Shown: piece after piece, positions 1 to 11,267 of the stretch
Layout: every line of letters begins with the position of its first letter
How positions within the stretch are numbered: the stretch's first letter is position 1
DNA from: Cordia subcordata
Lineage: Eukaryota; Streptophyta; Magnoliopsida; Boraginales; Cordiaceae
Direction: 5' to 3'
Assembly: GCA_028554755.1 (NCBI GenBank)
Contig: JAPTOF010000016.1
Location: 6,733,001-6,797,000 of the forward strand
Length of the DNA stretch: 64,000 nucleotides
Notes under the pieces: model-generated
What the model was told of the DNA's origin: nothing
Seen by the model: the letters and a program-made list of their open reading frames with translations, nothing else
Databases searched by the model: none
Program-made: the position numbers and the translations under genes

Positions 1-3000
1 TGTTGAACAAATGTTACTCTGACCTTATTCTACGGGATTTCAGTTTCCATGTAAATAGCTGCCCCTCCGCATAAAGTGAATTGCTCAGCTTTGCCTAGTA
101 ATTTTTTTTTTTTTGATAACTTTAAGAAATATTCCCATCCACCCAATTCACAATATATAGACATGATCAATACTTGCTCTAGCAAGCTCGAAACGCTTAC
201 TTGTTCTAGCAGGCTCGAAACGCTTGCGTTCCACCATTGACTAAACGGATAGCTTAGTCTAGTAATTTTGATTTTGGTGGGGGGTTATCTTTTTTTTTTT
301 TTCTATTTAAAACGCTTGCTCTAATCTCTCCGATGAACTCATTTTGCTTGTGAATGGCACATTGAGTCGCGAAAGCAATAGGATGTATAGGGTTAGGGTC
401 CTTTTAGTGAATTAATCGAGTTGGAAATATTTTAGATGAATCCGTTTCGATGGTAAAATAGATATGCAGATGTAGTTGGTATTGTTTAGTGTCCGATATT
501 TTATTTTGTTGGAAATAATATTTTCTCTTCCAGACAAAAAGAAACATAAAAAAAAGAAAGTAAAAAAGAGTATAAAGTGAAGTGATGATCAAACTGAGGT
601 AGCATGCTCTTGTCTACACGACGATTTTACATGTTACACGCTTAACCAATTAAAAATACCATGTCTCTTTTTTTCGAGTGTCTCTTCTGGAAGTTTGAAA
701 AGTATGAAACGATCGACTATTGTTAGACAAAAATGGCATGTTTCGGGGACATTTGAATCTTCGCGAAAAGTAGGACAAGTTCATGGCATCTATCACCAAG
801 CAATCAAGGTCGCGTCTAATAGGATCTTGATTACTTCTTTGAGAGTAGTGCAAATTCCAGATTTCTGAATCATTCTCCAGTTTTACGAAGACCGAAAGGA
901 TTAATTTTCAAGCAGACGATCTCAATTTGTTAGATCATGTATGTGGTACGAGATATTTACGTGAAAGACGTGATATAAATTGTTACTTTGATACGTTTGC
1001 TAGATCATGCATATGGTATGTGTAAACATCTTATTGGATGATCGTACATAAAAGACGCGTTATAAAGTATTACTCAGATATGTAATATCCAAATTGGGTG
1101 TAAAGTCGACTAGGTCTGAATTTCTGTAATGGTAGCTGTCTGTGTCATGCAAAAATCCAAGTCAAGTAGAATGTTTCCTCTACATTCTTCTAATTTTAGG
1201 CATGAAAGGTTGTGCTCATTAGAGAATTTTCCTTGCACACGTTTATATGACTAGATTAATCCTAGTCTTCTGAAAACTTATCAATCAATAATGGTCCCCC
1301 TCAAGCCTTAATCAATAAGATTTGCCACTAGAACTCTTTTAGATTAATATATATTCCATAAATTGATCATCTTTTTAACTAATAAGATTGTTTGATTTTG
1401 AGTTGTGACCAACATGCTAATTTAATGATCTTCAAAAATTATATATATAGGATAATACGCACATTTCAAATATTTCTTTTATATTCGCTATAGGTTTCAA
1501 ATATTCTATAAAGTTATAATAAATATATTGATTATGAGATTTTTCTTAAGAAGTATATAATTAAAGAGTAACTTATTTTTAAAATCTTATAATATTTAAT
1601 TTTGCAATTTGTTCAACCTTCACGGATTTATTTTTCTCATAAAGCGAAAACAAGTTTAATTTTGGAGTGTACAATGATGCTTTGAGTACTTTGTTGCGTC
1701 CCAGTACTGCTCTGGAAGGTTATGAAAAAAGAAAAAAAGAGATCATTTGCTTTTAGACATATAGTTCCCTTGATATTGGTTAAAATTAATGGAAAAGTTA
1801 ATTAGCGGACTTCACACAATGCAATTTTTGCCGTTAATGAGACAATTGAGATAACAAAAACTTAGGTTTTTTTTAAAAAAATATTTTCTAATGATTCTTC
1901 GACCACTTTTTGAGAGTTGAAAAAAATAGAAAATTACTTAATATTAAATTTTCTGGGTGTCCCATTTACAACTTTAGAGAGTGAAACAGATTTAAAATAA
2001 ATAAATAAAACATCCTTAATTGATCATGTGTTGTGACTGCTTGGAGAGTCAAAAAATTGTTTTTTCCTTTTTTTTTTTAAGAAAAGAAAATTCTCAATAG
2101 ATATAATTACCTTAGAAATGCTTCTATGTATGTTCCTATAGTGAAGGTAACATTACGTACGTACTATTACATAGTATTCACTTTTAATTTCATTATAACT
2201 AAGGCAAATAGAACGTTCGCCGAGCAATTATATATGTTTATCAGTGTTTACTCTTTATTTTTTCAGAAAGAACATTACAACTTCCCAAATGTCAAGCACA
2301 TGATCACTGGGGAAATTTTTAGTTTTTTTTTATCAACCAAATATGGTTTATGAGTCAAGCAAAACTAACAATAAAAAATATTAGAATTTTGCAATTTATT
2401 TGGCTTATTAAGGGTAAAAATAATATTTTGTGAAGTTAATTAACCTTTTATTAAGTTTGACTATCAATGACATAATAGATGAACCTAAGGAAAGAAACAA
2501 AATAACTCAGGAACTTGTTTTTAGTTTAATAAAATTGAGGAGAAGAACCTTCCTTTTTACCCAAAAAAAATTCAGGAACTTGTTTGATCTAAACCTGAAA
2601 ACAAGAGATTTGAATGTCTTTTTCCCTCAAAAGTTGTGTATCATTATCAACCTGTGTCGTGTTGCCAATGATCTCATCTAATGGCTTGTTCAGTATGACA
2701 AAATAGTCTTAAAATGAATGGTCATTCGAGGCAGAATAGCCATAGAATAATTATTTTTTTTAAATTTTTGGTTAAACTTATAAAAAAAAGTTAGAATAAA
2801 ATAACAATTTTATTTCAAATGTTTGTTAAAATTATTTTAACAAGTTAGAATAGTATAAAAATCAATTCAATTATACAAAGCAAACTTGTTCTTTGATTTG
2901 GAATAATCTAGGCTTATGCATGACAACTATTTTTATATAATATTAAGATAAACTAAAATATTCTTCTTAGTCTTTTGATCAGCTTTAAAACATAACACTA

Positions 3001-3895
3001 GTCCAATTATCTTTTGTTTTAACATTATATCTCAATTTATTTATTTTACTTTATCTTTTTACATTTCCTATTTAAATTGGAATACTCATTTCTTAGGTTT
3101 GATTAAGGAATGAGTTTTTTAACTTTTTTCTTGAAATATCATTCCAAGAGAATGGGCTTTTCAACTTCAATTAATCCTATCAAACAAAAGAAAAAGAATC
3201 AAAAGTTGAAATTAACATTTCATTGTAGGCTATTCTTGCATACCAAATATAATATATCTTTGTTATATACTTATTTAAAATCTTAAATCTAAAAATTATA
3301 TTAAATTATATAATTTTTAAGTTCAAAATTTCACATAAGCATATGACAAAAACAACATATGAGTGGCACAAAGCCTTGAAACACATTTTAATGGACCAAA
3401 ATTCCTTCACTTTTTCCCTAGATTTTACTATATATATAGTGTCAAAAGGAAAGGCAAAAAAGTCAAATGTTATTGGTTCAACATTAATCAAGCCGCCCAA
3501 AATAGATTGTACATTACAAAATAATGTGAATAATTATAGTACTGACATATTTAATAGCAGCCATGCCCAACTTAGAAATTAACCATGTACCATATAAGAG
3601 GGGGCCAAAATTCTATATTATTACAAGCTAGACTTGCAAGTGGATTTTTCAATGCAGTTTAATTTCAAGAAGGTTCACATGCATGTGAATGCATATGTTT
3701 TTTTTTCAATTCATTCCCCATGTCACATAGAACAAATCACCTATTACTTCTAATTGGAATTTTTTTTTAATTGTAAATTCTCTGGCTATAATAATAAACA
3801 TATTTCAAACTAAAATCAATTTCACGTCTCTGCCCCCATTGTCAATGCTCCTTTTTTTTTTAGGGTACAAAGGAGGCAACACTAAATAGAGATTA
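1..3895. other. AT-rich intergenic DNA, no gene recognised
   Basis: I see no coding region I can support here. The longest open frames are short, rich in Phe/Ile/Lys/Asn and match no family. The stretch holds poly-A/T runs and one small tandem repeat near 172-225. Position 3310-3360 (a 'TTTCACATAAG' motif after an AT-rich run) recurs diverged near 32125-32165, suggesting a low-grade dispersed repeat. Confidence 0.6.
172..225. repeat. 27-bp tandem duplication
   Basis: Two adjacent 27-bp copies, each beginning ACTTG(C/T)TCTAGCA and ending CTCGAAACGCTT, differ at two positions. A partial third similarity (GCTTGCTCTAA) lies near 307-317. It may be a relic of a retroelement end, but nothing nearby proves this. 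Confidence 0.7.
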
Positions 3896-4019
3896 ATGAT
3901 TCTTGGGAATGAGACTCTTCTCATATCCTCTTTTAAAATGCTTCTCAATCCTGCTAGAGTTTCCATTCACCACTATGTATACCAGAGGAGACCAAAGCCT
4001 ATAATTAGCCATTCAATTT

Positions 4020-4290
4020 GCACTCCTGTTTGCTTCTCAATATATGTGTCTTATGAAGAAGTTCGGCCTAGATTTGAGTATTTCTTTGTACTCTTCAACA
4101 TACCATCTTGCCGCACCACTCAAGCTAGCATCTTGGGCGAGCCATTTAACCAGCACCTGAGAATATGCTTCCATACACAGTTTGGTGACCCCCTGCTGGA
4201 TCGCCATTTTTTTCAGCCCTTCAAACAGGGCCATCACTCTTTAGATACAAAGATCAAGATGAAGTTGAAGGCCAGGTGGTGATAAGCACG
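4020..4290 (-). pseudogene. RNase H-like fragment of a retroelement
   Basis: The minus-strand frame at 4037-4237 reads like the middle of the RNase H domain (RVT_3 type) found at the C-terminus of plant LINE ORF2 and related proteins. It has an 'ALFEGLKKMAIQQGV' helix, then 'KLCMEAYSQVLVKWL', where the family usually has an acidic-Asp-Ser ('E-x-D-S-x-x-x-V') motif. Here the catalytic Asp of that motif is Tyr, so the copy is dead. Only about 70-90 residues remain; both ends dissolve into stops. A captured host RNase H-like gene scrap is the alternative. Confidence 0.55.
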
Positions 4291-4929
4291 ACAAAGAAGA
4301 GCGATTGTATTGTTAGATAATACAAAAATTTTTACTTTCATGTAAAAAATTTTGAGTTTAAAATTTTTTATATATATAATCAAAGACCAAGTGGTCAAGT
4401 AGTATATATCTCACCTAACTTTAGTGTGAATAATTTAGGATCAATTCTGTCTAGTTGCATGTAATTGGTCTTTGACTACCCTTAAATTAAAATCCTGATT
4501 TTGAACTCTTTGGTTATATGGGAACATGTTTCATACCTTAATTTGCACGAGGACATATACAATGTAAGGAAGTTGGTGTCAAATGACTCCAATAGCTTCT
4601 CTATTTGACCCAATAATAATTAGATGAAGAAGAATAAGAAATAAGTGGTTGGAACGAAATTGAAATATAATAATGGTTTTTTAAAATAAGAGATTATTAA
4701 AAAAAAAGAGAGATTGAAATAGAGAATCTCAAAAAATAAATAAAAAAAACTTCAATTATATATATATATATAAGGAAAGCTAGTGGGATTTGGGCCTTTA
4801 GTTTTGTTCTTCAATCAGGCCAACAAGACGTCACAAATACAGGAGCTAAAACCACAATGATTTTTTTATTATGATGTTTAACATGTCCAATTAGATTGCA
4901 ATTTTGTGGTGCTTATCTGTCCCTACTAG
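4291..4929. other. AT-rich intergenic DNA
   Basis: No gene seen. The stretch contains short A/T runs and an (AT)n tract near 4757-4773, and ends at the target-site duplication of the Mutator-like element. Confidence 0.6.
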
Positions 4930-4938
4930 TTTGATACC
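4930..4938. repeat. Left target-site duplication of the MULE
   Basis: TTTGATACC here matches 7934-7942 exactly. The flanking G makes a possible 10-bp match, but with 9 bp both element ends begin CGA. Confidence 0.85.
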
Positions 4939-5400
4939 CGATTTTTTTTAACCTTAATTTTTTAATTGCTTTCAAAATTAACCTAATTTTTAATTAGTTG
5001 GCAAAAATAGACTTTTTAAGTTATCGAAATTCAAATACAAAAAACTAAAGTTCGAATAACTAAAGTTCGAATTCGAACTTTAGAAGTTCGGATAGAGATT
5101 TCGCTCTGTCTTCTATGTGAATGGAGAGGGTGTATTAATAGACGCATTTTCAAAATTCAAGTTTGAATTTTTGAAGTTCACATTCGAGCTTCCGGAGTTC
5201 GATCTTGAACTTCTGAAGTTTGATTTTGGAGTTTTCAGAGCAACAGCTTGACAGCGCATTAAAAACGTCTTTTCGAAATTCGAATTTGAATTTTCGAAGT
5301 TCGATTCGAACTTCTAAAGTTCGAAATTGAAAATCAAGCTTCTGAAACTCGAACTCGAACTTCAGAAGATCAAAATCGTGCTTTATATTGCCGAGACCCC
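4939..5400. repeat. Left terminal inverted repeat with TTCGAA-rich array
   Basis: The outer ~100 bp matches the other end in inverted orientation. From about 5035 inward there are many short palindromic units (TTCGAA, GAAGTTCGA, AGTTCGAATTC), with a non-array spacer around 5090-5145 and another around 5235-5270. Such subterminal arrays can bind transposase or form hairpins; that role is inferred, not shown. Confidence 0.75.
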
Positions 5401-5796
5401 TCCCTATTTTCATTCTCCCGTTCGAACTTATCCTCTAAAGCCTCTTGATCTCTCTAAAAAATTCCTTCTACTCAATCCAAAAAACTCAAAAAAAAAGCTC
5501 CACATCCTAGGATTTGCCTATATCTTGTAAGTTTATTTAATTTTTTTATTATGTATTATGTTTATATCTTGTAATATTTTTTTTTATAATTTTTTGTTAT
5601 GCGGCAGTAGTTTAATTTATATGTTGCTAAATATCTTAAATTTACTTAATTAGATTGTTCATGTGTTTGGTTTTAATTAATTATATTTGTTGTTTAATTA
5701 GTTACTTTTTGCTTTTTTGTTTATTTTAGTAATATAAATTTATTTATATTAGAAAATTAAAGTTGTAGTTATATAATTAGTATGAGTTTAGTGGTT

Positions 5797-7354
5797 TTAT
5801 AGTGGTTTTAGGGTTTTAGCAGGTGGCCCTTGTACCTTCTGCGCAAGTGTGTTCCGTTCAACGAAAATATAGGTCGGCAGTGTTTTCATACCGCGATGCA
5901 TAGACGAAAAACCCAAAAAACATAGTGGAATTTTTTTTATTTGGGTTGAACCTTGAGCGAACTTATAGTGGACAACGGTCCTCATATTCTTTGCAATAGT
6001 AGACAACGGTCCTCAGATTCTTCGCAATCACGACGCCAAGAAAGCGAGGCAGTATCTGGGATGACATGTCCCAGTCGCCATAAACTAGTTGGATTGCCTT
6101 ATTCCTACCACGCCAAGCCTTCCCATTTGTTATATCAACATTTAACTTCTTCTTTATGTGGGCTTGGACAAGACGTACCTCAAGATCAGCCTTTGCTGCA
6201 AAAAAATGCCTCACCATGTAACCGACCAAACCAGAGGTTAGACTTCTGTGGTTTGACCCACATTATTCTCCCATACAAATATACATGTCTTGGTACCTGA
6301 TGATCTCGAACATCTTGTGCGTGGATTTTTTAACTACATGGACTTTTCACTTGCATGGTATCCTTGAAATGCTCGATTTGCAGCAACGTATGTCCATAAG
6401 GACTTATTCAACTTCACCACCTTATATTCTCGTTGATGTTTGATCACGTTCATTTGGACAGCCCTTATAAGATCAATCTTTGTTGGGAACACAATGCGTT
6501 TGGCCAACTCCATCCATCTCTTGTCCCAAATTAGTCTTTTTGGTGGCTTGTCCTTAGGAGTGATGTAGTATCTCTGGCTCCGGCTCCGGCTCCGGCTTTG
6601 GCTCTGGCTCCGGCTTTGGCTTTGGCTCTGGCTCTAGCTCTTTGCCATCGTTTGGCCCAGCCTCAACCTTTTCCTTCTGATAGTTTAAATTGATCACTAA
6701 CACAACATCTTCCTCGTTATTCAACTGGATGTTCTCCTCTTCTTCTTCTGGTTCAAACAAAATTGAATCTACTCCCACCTTGAACCTCTCTGGAATGTCG
6801 TTAACGTGAGAGGGTCCTCCAACTTCAAATGTGGAGCATAGCGATGGAGAAAGGAAAAATATGGCAACCTCTGCCGTTGTGGTTGGAATATCGACCTCTG
6901 CGTTGGCATAATAAGCTAGTTCAACATTCAAGTACGACAAATCAACAACAGCTTGTTGTAATGGTTGTTCTTCATCTACTGATTGTGGGTTGTACACGTC
7001 ATCACTTTGTACGTTTACAACGACATGCGTACATCGCCTATTCATTTCCATGCAAGCTATCTCATACAGGTCCTAAACATTTTCATCATCCTTCACGGCA
7101 CTCGGGAAATAATATATTCGCCGTAAGTTTGTGTCCCATTTAGGATCACGATAACATAAATCAACTCTATTGATATTAGGCCGTAATTCGAGCTTCTTGA
7201 ATATACAAGATACAAATTGATTATATGTCGTTCTAGGATGAATTTTTATTTTAAGTGATAAATTTGGACCCGCGTAGTTGAGTCCATAATCTATTTCAAT
7301 TTTGTGATCGCCATAATATAAATATACAGTAACCTCACTTACATTTGCATTCAT
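5797..7354 (-). pseudogene. MuDR-family transposase, truncated and interrupted
   Basis: The probable start Met is at 7354. The N-terminal region (7073-7354, 93 codons) runs to a single in-frame TAG at 7073-7075. The same frame then continues through 7051-6554, which includes an acidic stretch and a Glu-Pro-Lys repeat (about 6570-6645). Next come a Mutator DNA-binding-like region (about 6340-6500, 'FPTKIDLIRAVQMNVIKHQ'), the 'KAWRGRNKAIQLVYGDW' block typical of plant MULE transposases (about 6060-6135), and the start of the DDE domain at about 5800-5870 with 'KHCRPIFSLNGTHL'. In that last motif the first catalytic Asp of the family's DGTHL is Asn. The remaining DDE core and C-terminal zinc finger are absent. 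Several frameshifts and stops lie between blocks. The family is clear; activity is excluded. Confidence 0.85.
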
Positions 7355-7444
7355 CTTTTGGAGTGACAGTGCTACAAAATGTGATTGAAGGTATGAAAGT
7401 TTTAAGGTTGAGTGATTTTGGGATGAGCCAGTGAAGGGAGAGAA

Positions 7445-7933
7445 GTGGGATTATATATCAAAAAATTCGAATTTTGGAAATTTGATTTTGAACTTTGAAA
7501 GTTCAAATTCGAACTTTGAAAGCTCGTATTCGAACTTTGAAAGCTCGTATTCGAACTTTGAAAGTTCGTTTCTACCAGGTTCTCTGTTGCTTCATCACAT
7601 CATCGCAGGGAATCTTTGACGGAACCTAACTCAAAATTCGAAAATTTTGAGTTCGAACTTCAAGAATTCGTTTATGCCAAATTTGCTATCCGTCGCATCG
7701 TCGTAGGAAATCTTTTTTGGTGGCAAAAAACCCTAATTCGAACTTCCGAAGTTCGAATTGTTGCTCCATCATGGAATTTGTAACGGCCAATTTTCGAACT
7801 TCCAAAGTTGGAATTTGAATTTCAATCTTTCGTATTTGAATTTCGATAACTAGAAAAGTCTATTTTTGCCAACTACTTAAAAACTGGATTAATTTTAAAA
7901 GCAATTAAAAAATTAGGGTCACAAAAACTTTCG
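7445..7933. repeat. Right terminal inverted repeat with TTCGAA-rich array
   Basis: It contains a 24-bp tandem unit of the form TTCGAACTTTGAAAGCTCGTA repeated about three times around 7505-7575, then further TTCGAA motifs, and finally ~100 bp that mirrors the left end. The tandem unit gives an artefactual plus-strand reading of Ser-Asn-Phe-Glu-Ser repeats that should not be called a gene. Confidence 0.75.
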
Positions 7934-7942
7934 TTTGATACC
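7934..7942. repeat. Right target-site duplication of the MULE
   Basis: TTTGATACC, identical to the left copy at 4930-4938. Confidence 0.85.
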
Positions 7943-9587
7943 TAGTCAGCCATACAAAAACTATTTCTATTATTATTTTAGGGAATTGTTGTCAGTATAT
8001 ACAACACTAGTTGACGACTCATCCTCAATCAGGTTTTTTTTTTTTTTTTCTCCAAACATTTTGTGAAAATTCATTTTCTGAGGGCTGTATTTTTTTTTTG
8101 AAATGTAAAATTTTATTAATACAAGAAAAAGGGTGCAAAGAGCAACCCCAAATGTCAAATACATAAGCCACTAAGGTTATCCATGCATTCTTTTTTCAAG
8201 CGTTAAATTTGTCACCCATGCATTTGCGGCTTAAAAGTTTTAGATCCAAACTTCTTCTCTTTTTTTTTTTTTTTCCTTTATCTTTTTTTTTTAATTTAAA
8301 TGAAGTTCTGTTTGCTTGCCTAGTGTATAAGCATTTATACGTGTTCGTTCCGTCAATACTCGTTATTTACATTCTCGATGTGAAGTATCTGTATCATTTT
8401 TAACATCAAGTACTCTTTTGCATTGATATTTTTTTAATGTTTTGAGAAGCCAAAAGGCAAGTTGAAAACAAAGATCTCCACCTTCGAATGCACCAAGAAT
8501 TAAACTATGTATATTCCAACTATTCTTGAAAAGCAAGAACGGAGAGTATCAGTCAAGGATTAACAAAAAGTTTGGTTTTCTAATCTTTAAATTAGCCGTC
8601 ATTTTGCATTATTAATCAATGGGGTCCGACCCTATAACCGCCCATGAATACTTAATGTGTCACATAGGATAACACCTTATCCTTAAACCAGAAAACGCTA
8701 TCAATTCTTCACTCGCACAGAATAAAATAATCTGCATTGAAATGGACATTCCATTCCTTTCTAAGCTCAAAGGTTGGTCTGATGATAGAACGTGATAAGC
8801 TGATAACCACTTGTTTATATTTCGAGTTTAACCCCTTGACACTAATTTTAGTAGGGTTTGTGATTAATTTGATCCGAACCTGAATAAGACTGTATATCTT
8901 GAAATAGTAAATTTGGTATGATTAAGTATGAAAAGAAGGGTGAATGGCCTATATGTTCCTTTATTTGGACCTAACTAATAATTAAGTACATTATCTTCAA
9001 AATGCGACAATTTAGTTATTTATTTTTATAATTAGTAATACCGTTAATCCTTAGTTCAATAAACGTCAAAAAAATAATATTTTTAGTTTTTATTTTTGGA
9101 ATTTGTGACATCTTAGCCCTTATCGTTGTAATCTGACGATGACAGTTCCTTATTTTTTTAATTTGTGACCCTATTAGTTCTAACATCATTATTTTCTTGA
9201 TGTTTTTGTGTTCGAGACTAGTAACGTCACAAATTGCAATGTTAATAGTCTTGTGTTAGGAATTAATAGTGTCACAATTGGTAATGTTAAGAGACAAAAT
9301 TATTGTGTTGTAAAGATAATAGACTTTATTATCAAAAAAAAGTTAAAAATAAGAACCAAACAAGTTACTTACCCCAAAAAGAATTTCGCAACGTGTTTCT
9401 TGTCGTTCAAAGGAAAAAACGACCCCATTGGTGCTGCTGGAACAAATATAAGTAGTGACAAAATTTGTCGGCGGTAATGGACGCTTATAGAAGCGTACAA
9501 GCTGAAGAAATTTCAGTCGGAACAGCTTTCTTCAAAGGGAGCTGCACCATTCTTTTTTGTAACAGTCAACCAACGCCATCCTAAGAC

Positions 9588-9591
<4 letters not shown>
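7943..9591. other. Intergenic DNA upstream of the MATE gene
   Basis: No gene recognised. Near 8090-8180 a poly-T tract followed by AAATGTAAAATTTTATTAAT and AAAGGGTGCAAAGAGCAACCCC resembles, on the minus strand, the 3' tail of a plant LINE (poly-A after an AATAAAATTT context), but this is weak. 9040-9420 contains repeated 'AATTTGTGAC'/'GTCACAAATT' words in both orientations, hinting at an inverted-repeat element without clear ends. Confidence 0.5.

Positions 9592-9638
<47 letters not shown>
9592..9638 (+). promoter_or_regulatory. (TA)n tract, possible TATA region of the MATE gene
   Basis: A 47-bp (TA)n microsatellite ends about 97 bp before the MATE start codon, followed by ACACATATATATC and CTTATAAACC (about 9658-9667). 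Plant TATA boxes usually sit 50-150 bp upstream of the ATG when leaders are short, so the promoter may use this tract or the TATAAACC word. Such tracts vary in length between individuals. Confidence 0.4.
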
Positions 9639-9646
<8 letters not shown>

Positions 9647-9734
9647 TATCTTCCCCAGCTTATAAACCACAGCTCGATTCTGCAATAATCAACTGCCCAA
9701 ACCCCTCGAAAAGTCTCTCAGTTTCCAGCAAAAA

Positions 9735-11267
9735 ATGTCTCAGATAAACTCAACCAACGCCAATTCATGCCATGATGATGCCAGTTTAACACCTCTGGTT
9801 GAAAAATATGATTCATTTAAAGAGCAAAGTGTTGAAAAAACAACCCATCTTTCTCTTGTTATTACAGAGGCAAAATGCATTGCCAACATTGCTTTTCCCA
9901 TGGTCTTCACAGGCCTGATGCTATACTGTCGCTCATTGATCTCCATGCTTTTTCTCGGCCACCTCGGCGAGCTTTCGCTAGCCGGCGGCGCTTTGGCTCT
10001 TGGGTTCGCGAATATCACCGGTTACTCTATTCTCTCGGGCCTTGCAATGGGGATGGAGCCAATCTGTGGCCAGGCTTTTGGGGCTCAAAGGTTCAAGCTT
10101 CTTGGCTTAACCTTGCAAAGAACTGTGCTTTTGCTTCTCTTCACCTCAATCCCAATTGGCATTTTATGGTGCAACATGGGGAAAATTATGCAATTTTTGG
10201 GTCAAGATCATGACATTGTAGTGGCAGCTCAAGATTACATTCATTTTTCTTTACCTGATCTTTTTGCTCTGTCTCTTCTCCATCCTATTAGAATTTATCT
10301 CCGGTCGCAATCGATAACTTTGCCTCTGACGTATTGTTCAGCAGTAGCAATTCTCAGCCACATACCGATCAATTACTTACTCATTGTAGTCTTCAAGCTC
10401 GGAATCAGAGGGGTCGCGCTAAGTGGGGTGTGGACTAATTTCAATCTTGTGGGATCATTGATTGTTTACATTATGGTATCAGGCGTGTACGAAAGGACTT
10501 GGCCTGGAATTTCTTCAGATTGCTTCAACGCCTGGAAATCTCTTCTGAATCTAGCCATTCCAAGCTGCATCAGTGTCTGCCTGGAATGGTGGTGGTACGA
10601 AATCATGATCTTGATCTGCGGTCTGTTGCTGAATCCGCACACCACGGTAGCATCAATGGGGATCCTGATTCAAACCACGGCGCTGATTTACATATTTCCA
10701 TCTTCTTTAAGCTTCTCTGTGTCAACAAGAGTTGGAAATGAGCTAGGTGCCAACAGGGCTGACAAGGCGAAACTTGCGGCTATCGTTGGCCTCTCCGGTA
10801 GCTTCATTTTAGGCATTTCAGCAATGATGTTTGCTGTCATGGTTAGGCACACATGGGCAAGAATGTTCACTCAGGACGCGGAGATCATCGCTTTGACGTC
10901 GATGGTTTTGCCGATAATCGGGCTTTGCGAGCTCGGAAACTGCCCACAAACAACAGGCTGTGGGGTGCTGAGAGGAAGCGCTCGGCCCAAACTGGGAGCT
11001 AACATCAATCTTGGATGCTTCTATCTTGTTGGAACTCCAGTTGCAGTCTGGTTGGCCTTCTTTTCCAGTTTCGATTTCCGGGGCCTGTGGCTGGGATTGT
11101 TGGCTGCTCAGGCCTCTTGTGCACTGACCATGTTGCTTGTTTTGGTTCGGACCGATTGGCAACGCCAAGCAGAGAGAGCAAAAGAGCTAACTGGAGATGA
11201 AGAAAAACCAACACATAAGAAAACCATTTCATCAGACGAAGCGAAGCTTGATCATTCGCCTGTTTGA
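9735..11267 (+). CDS. MATE / DETOXIFICATION efflux transporter, intronless
   Basis: This encodes a 510-aa integral membrane protein of the multidrug and toxic compound extrusion family, secondary transporters that export organic cations or metabolites in exchange for H+ or Na+. It has the usual two six-helix halves: hydrophobic helices begin near residue 50 and end near residue 470, with hydrophilic ends. Family signatures include 'LAMGMEPICGQAFGAQ' in the first half (about 110-125) and 'SSLSFSVSTRVGNELGA' in the second (about 325-341), plus 'CLEWWWYEIMILICGLL' (about 283-299), characteristic of the intronless plant clade with Arabidopsis DTX48-DTX51. The ATG is in a good context (AAAAATGTC) and length matches the clade. 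A Lys/Glu/Asp-rich C-terminal tail (about 475-510) is cytosolic by family. Substrate and membrane cannot be read from sequence; clade members act at Golgi, late endosome or plasma membrane. I see no damage. Confidence 0.95.
   Translation: MSQINSTNANSCHDDASLTPLVEKYDSFKEQSVEKTTHLSLVITEAKCIANIAFPMVFTGLMLYCRSLISMLFLGHLGELSLAGGALALGFANITGYSILSGLAMGMEPICGQAFGAQRFKLLGLTLQRTVLLLLFTSIPIGILWCNMGKIMQFLGQDHDIVVAAQDYIHFSLPDLFALSLLHPIRIYLRSQSITLPLTYCSAVAILSHIPINYLLIVVFKLGIRGVALSGVWTNFNLVGSLIVYIMVSGVYERTWPGISSDCFNAWKSLLNLAIPSCISVCLEWWWYEIMILICGLLLNPHTTVASMGILIQTTALIYIFPSSLSFSVSTRVGNELGANRADKAKLAAIVGLSGSFILGISAMMFAVMVRHTWARMFTQDAEIIALTSMVLPIIGLCELGNCPQTTGCGVLRGSARPKLGANINLGCFYLVGTPVAVWLAFFSSFDFRGLWLGLLAAQASCALTMLLVLVRTDWQRQAERAKELTGDEEKPTHKKTISSDEAKLDHSPV

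Larger units (their letters stand above)
4939..7933 (-). mobile_element. Mutator-like element (MULE), degenerate, with 9-bp target duplication
   Basis: The element is bounded by a perfect 9-bp direct repeat TTTGATACC at 4930-4938 and 7934-7942, the target-site length typical of the Mutator superfamily. Both ends start CGA and are long terminal inverted repeats: 4951-5040 pairs with the reverse complement of 7840-7920 at high identity (shared core TTGGCAAAAATAGACTTTT). Inward of this, both arms turn into dense arrays of TTCGAA(N)TTC-type motifs. The interior encodes, on the minus strand, a plant MuDR-like transposase relic (5797-7354). Total length is 2995 bp. The right arm lies upstream of the transposase start, as expected if that terminal repeat held the promoter. 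It is non-autonomous because the catalytic core is mostly deleted. Confidence 0.9.

Noticed and set aside
7431..7619. Ser-Asn-Phe-Glu repeat peptide
   Set aside because: Translation of the TTCGAA-type tandem array in a transposon terminal repeat.
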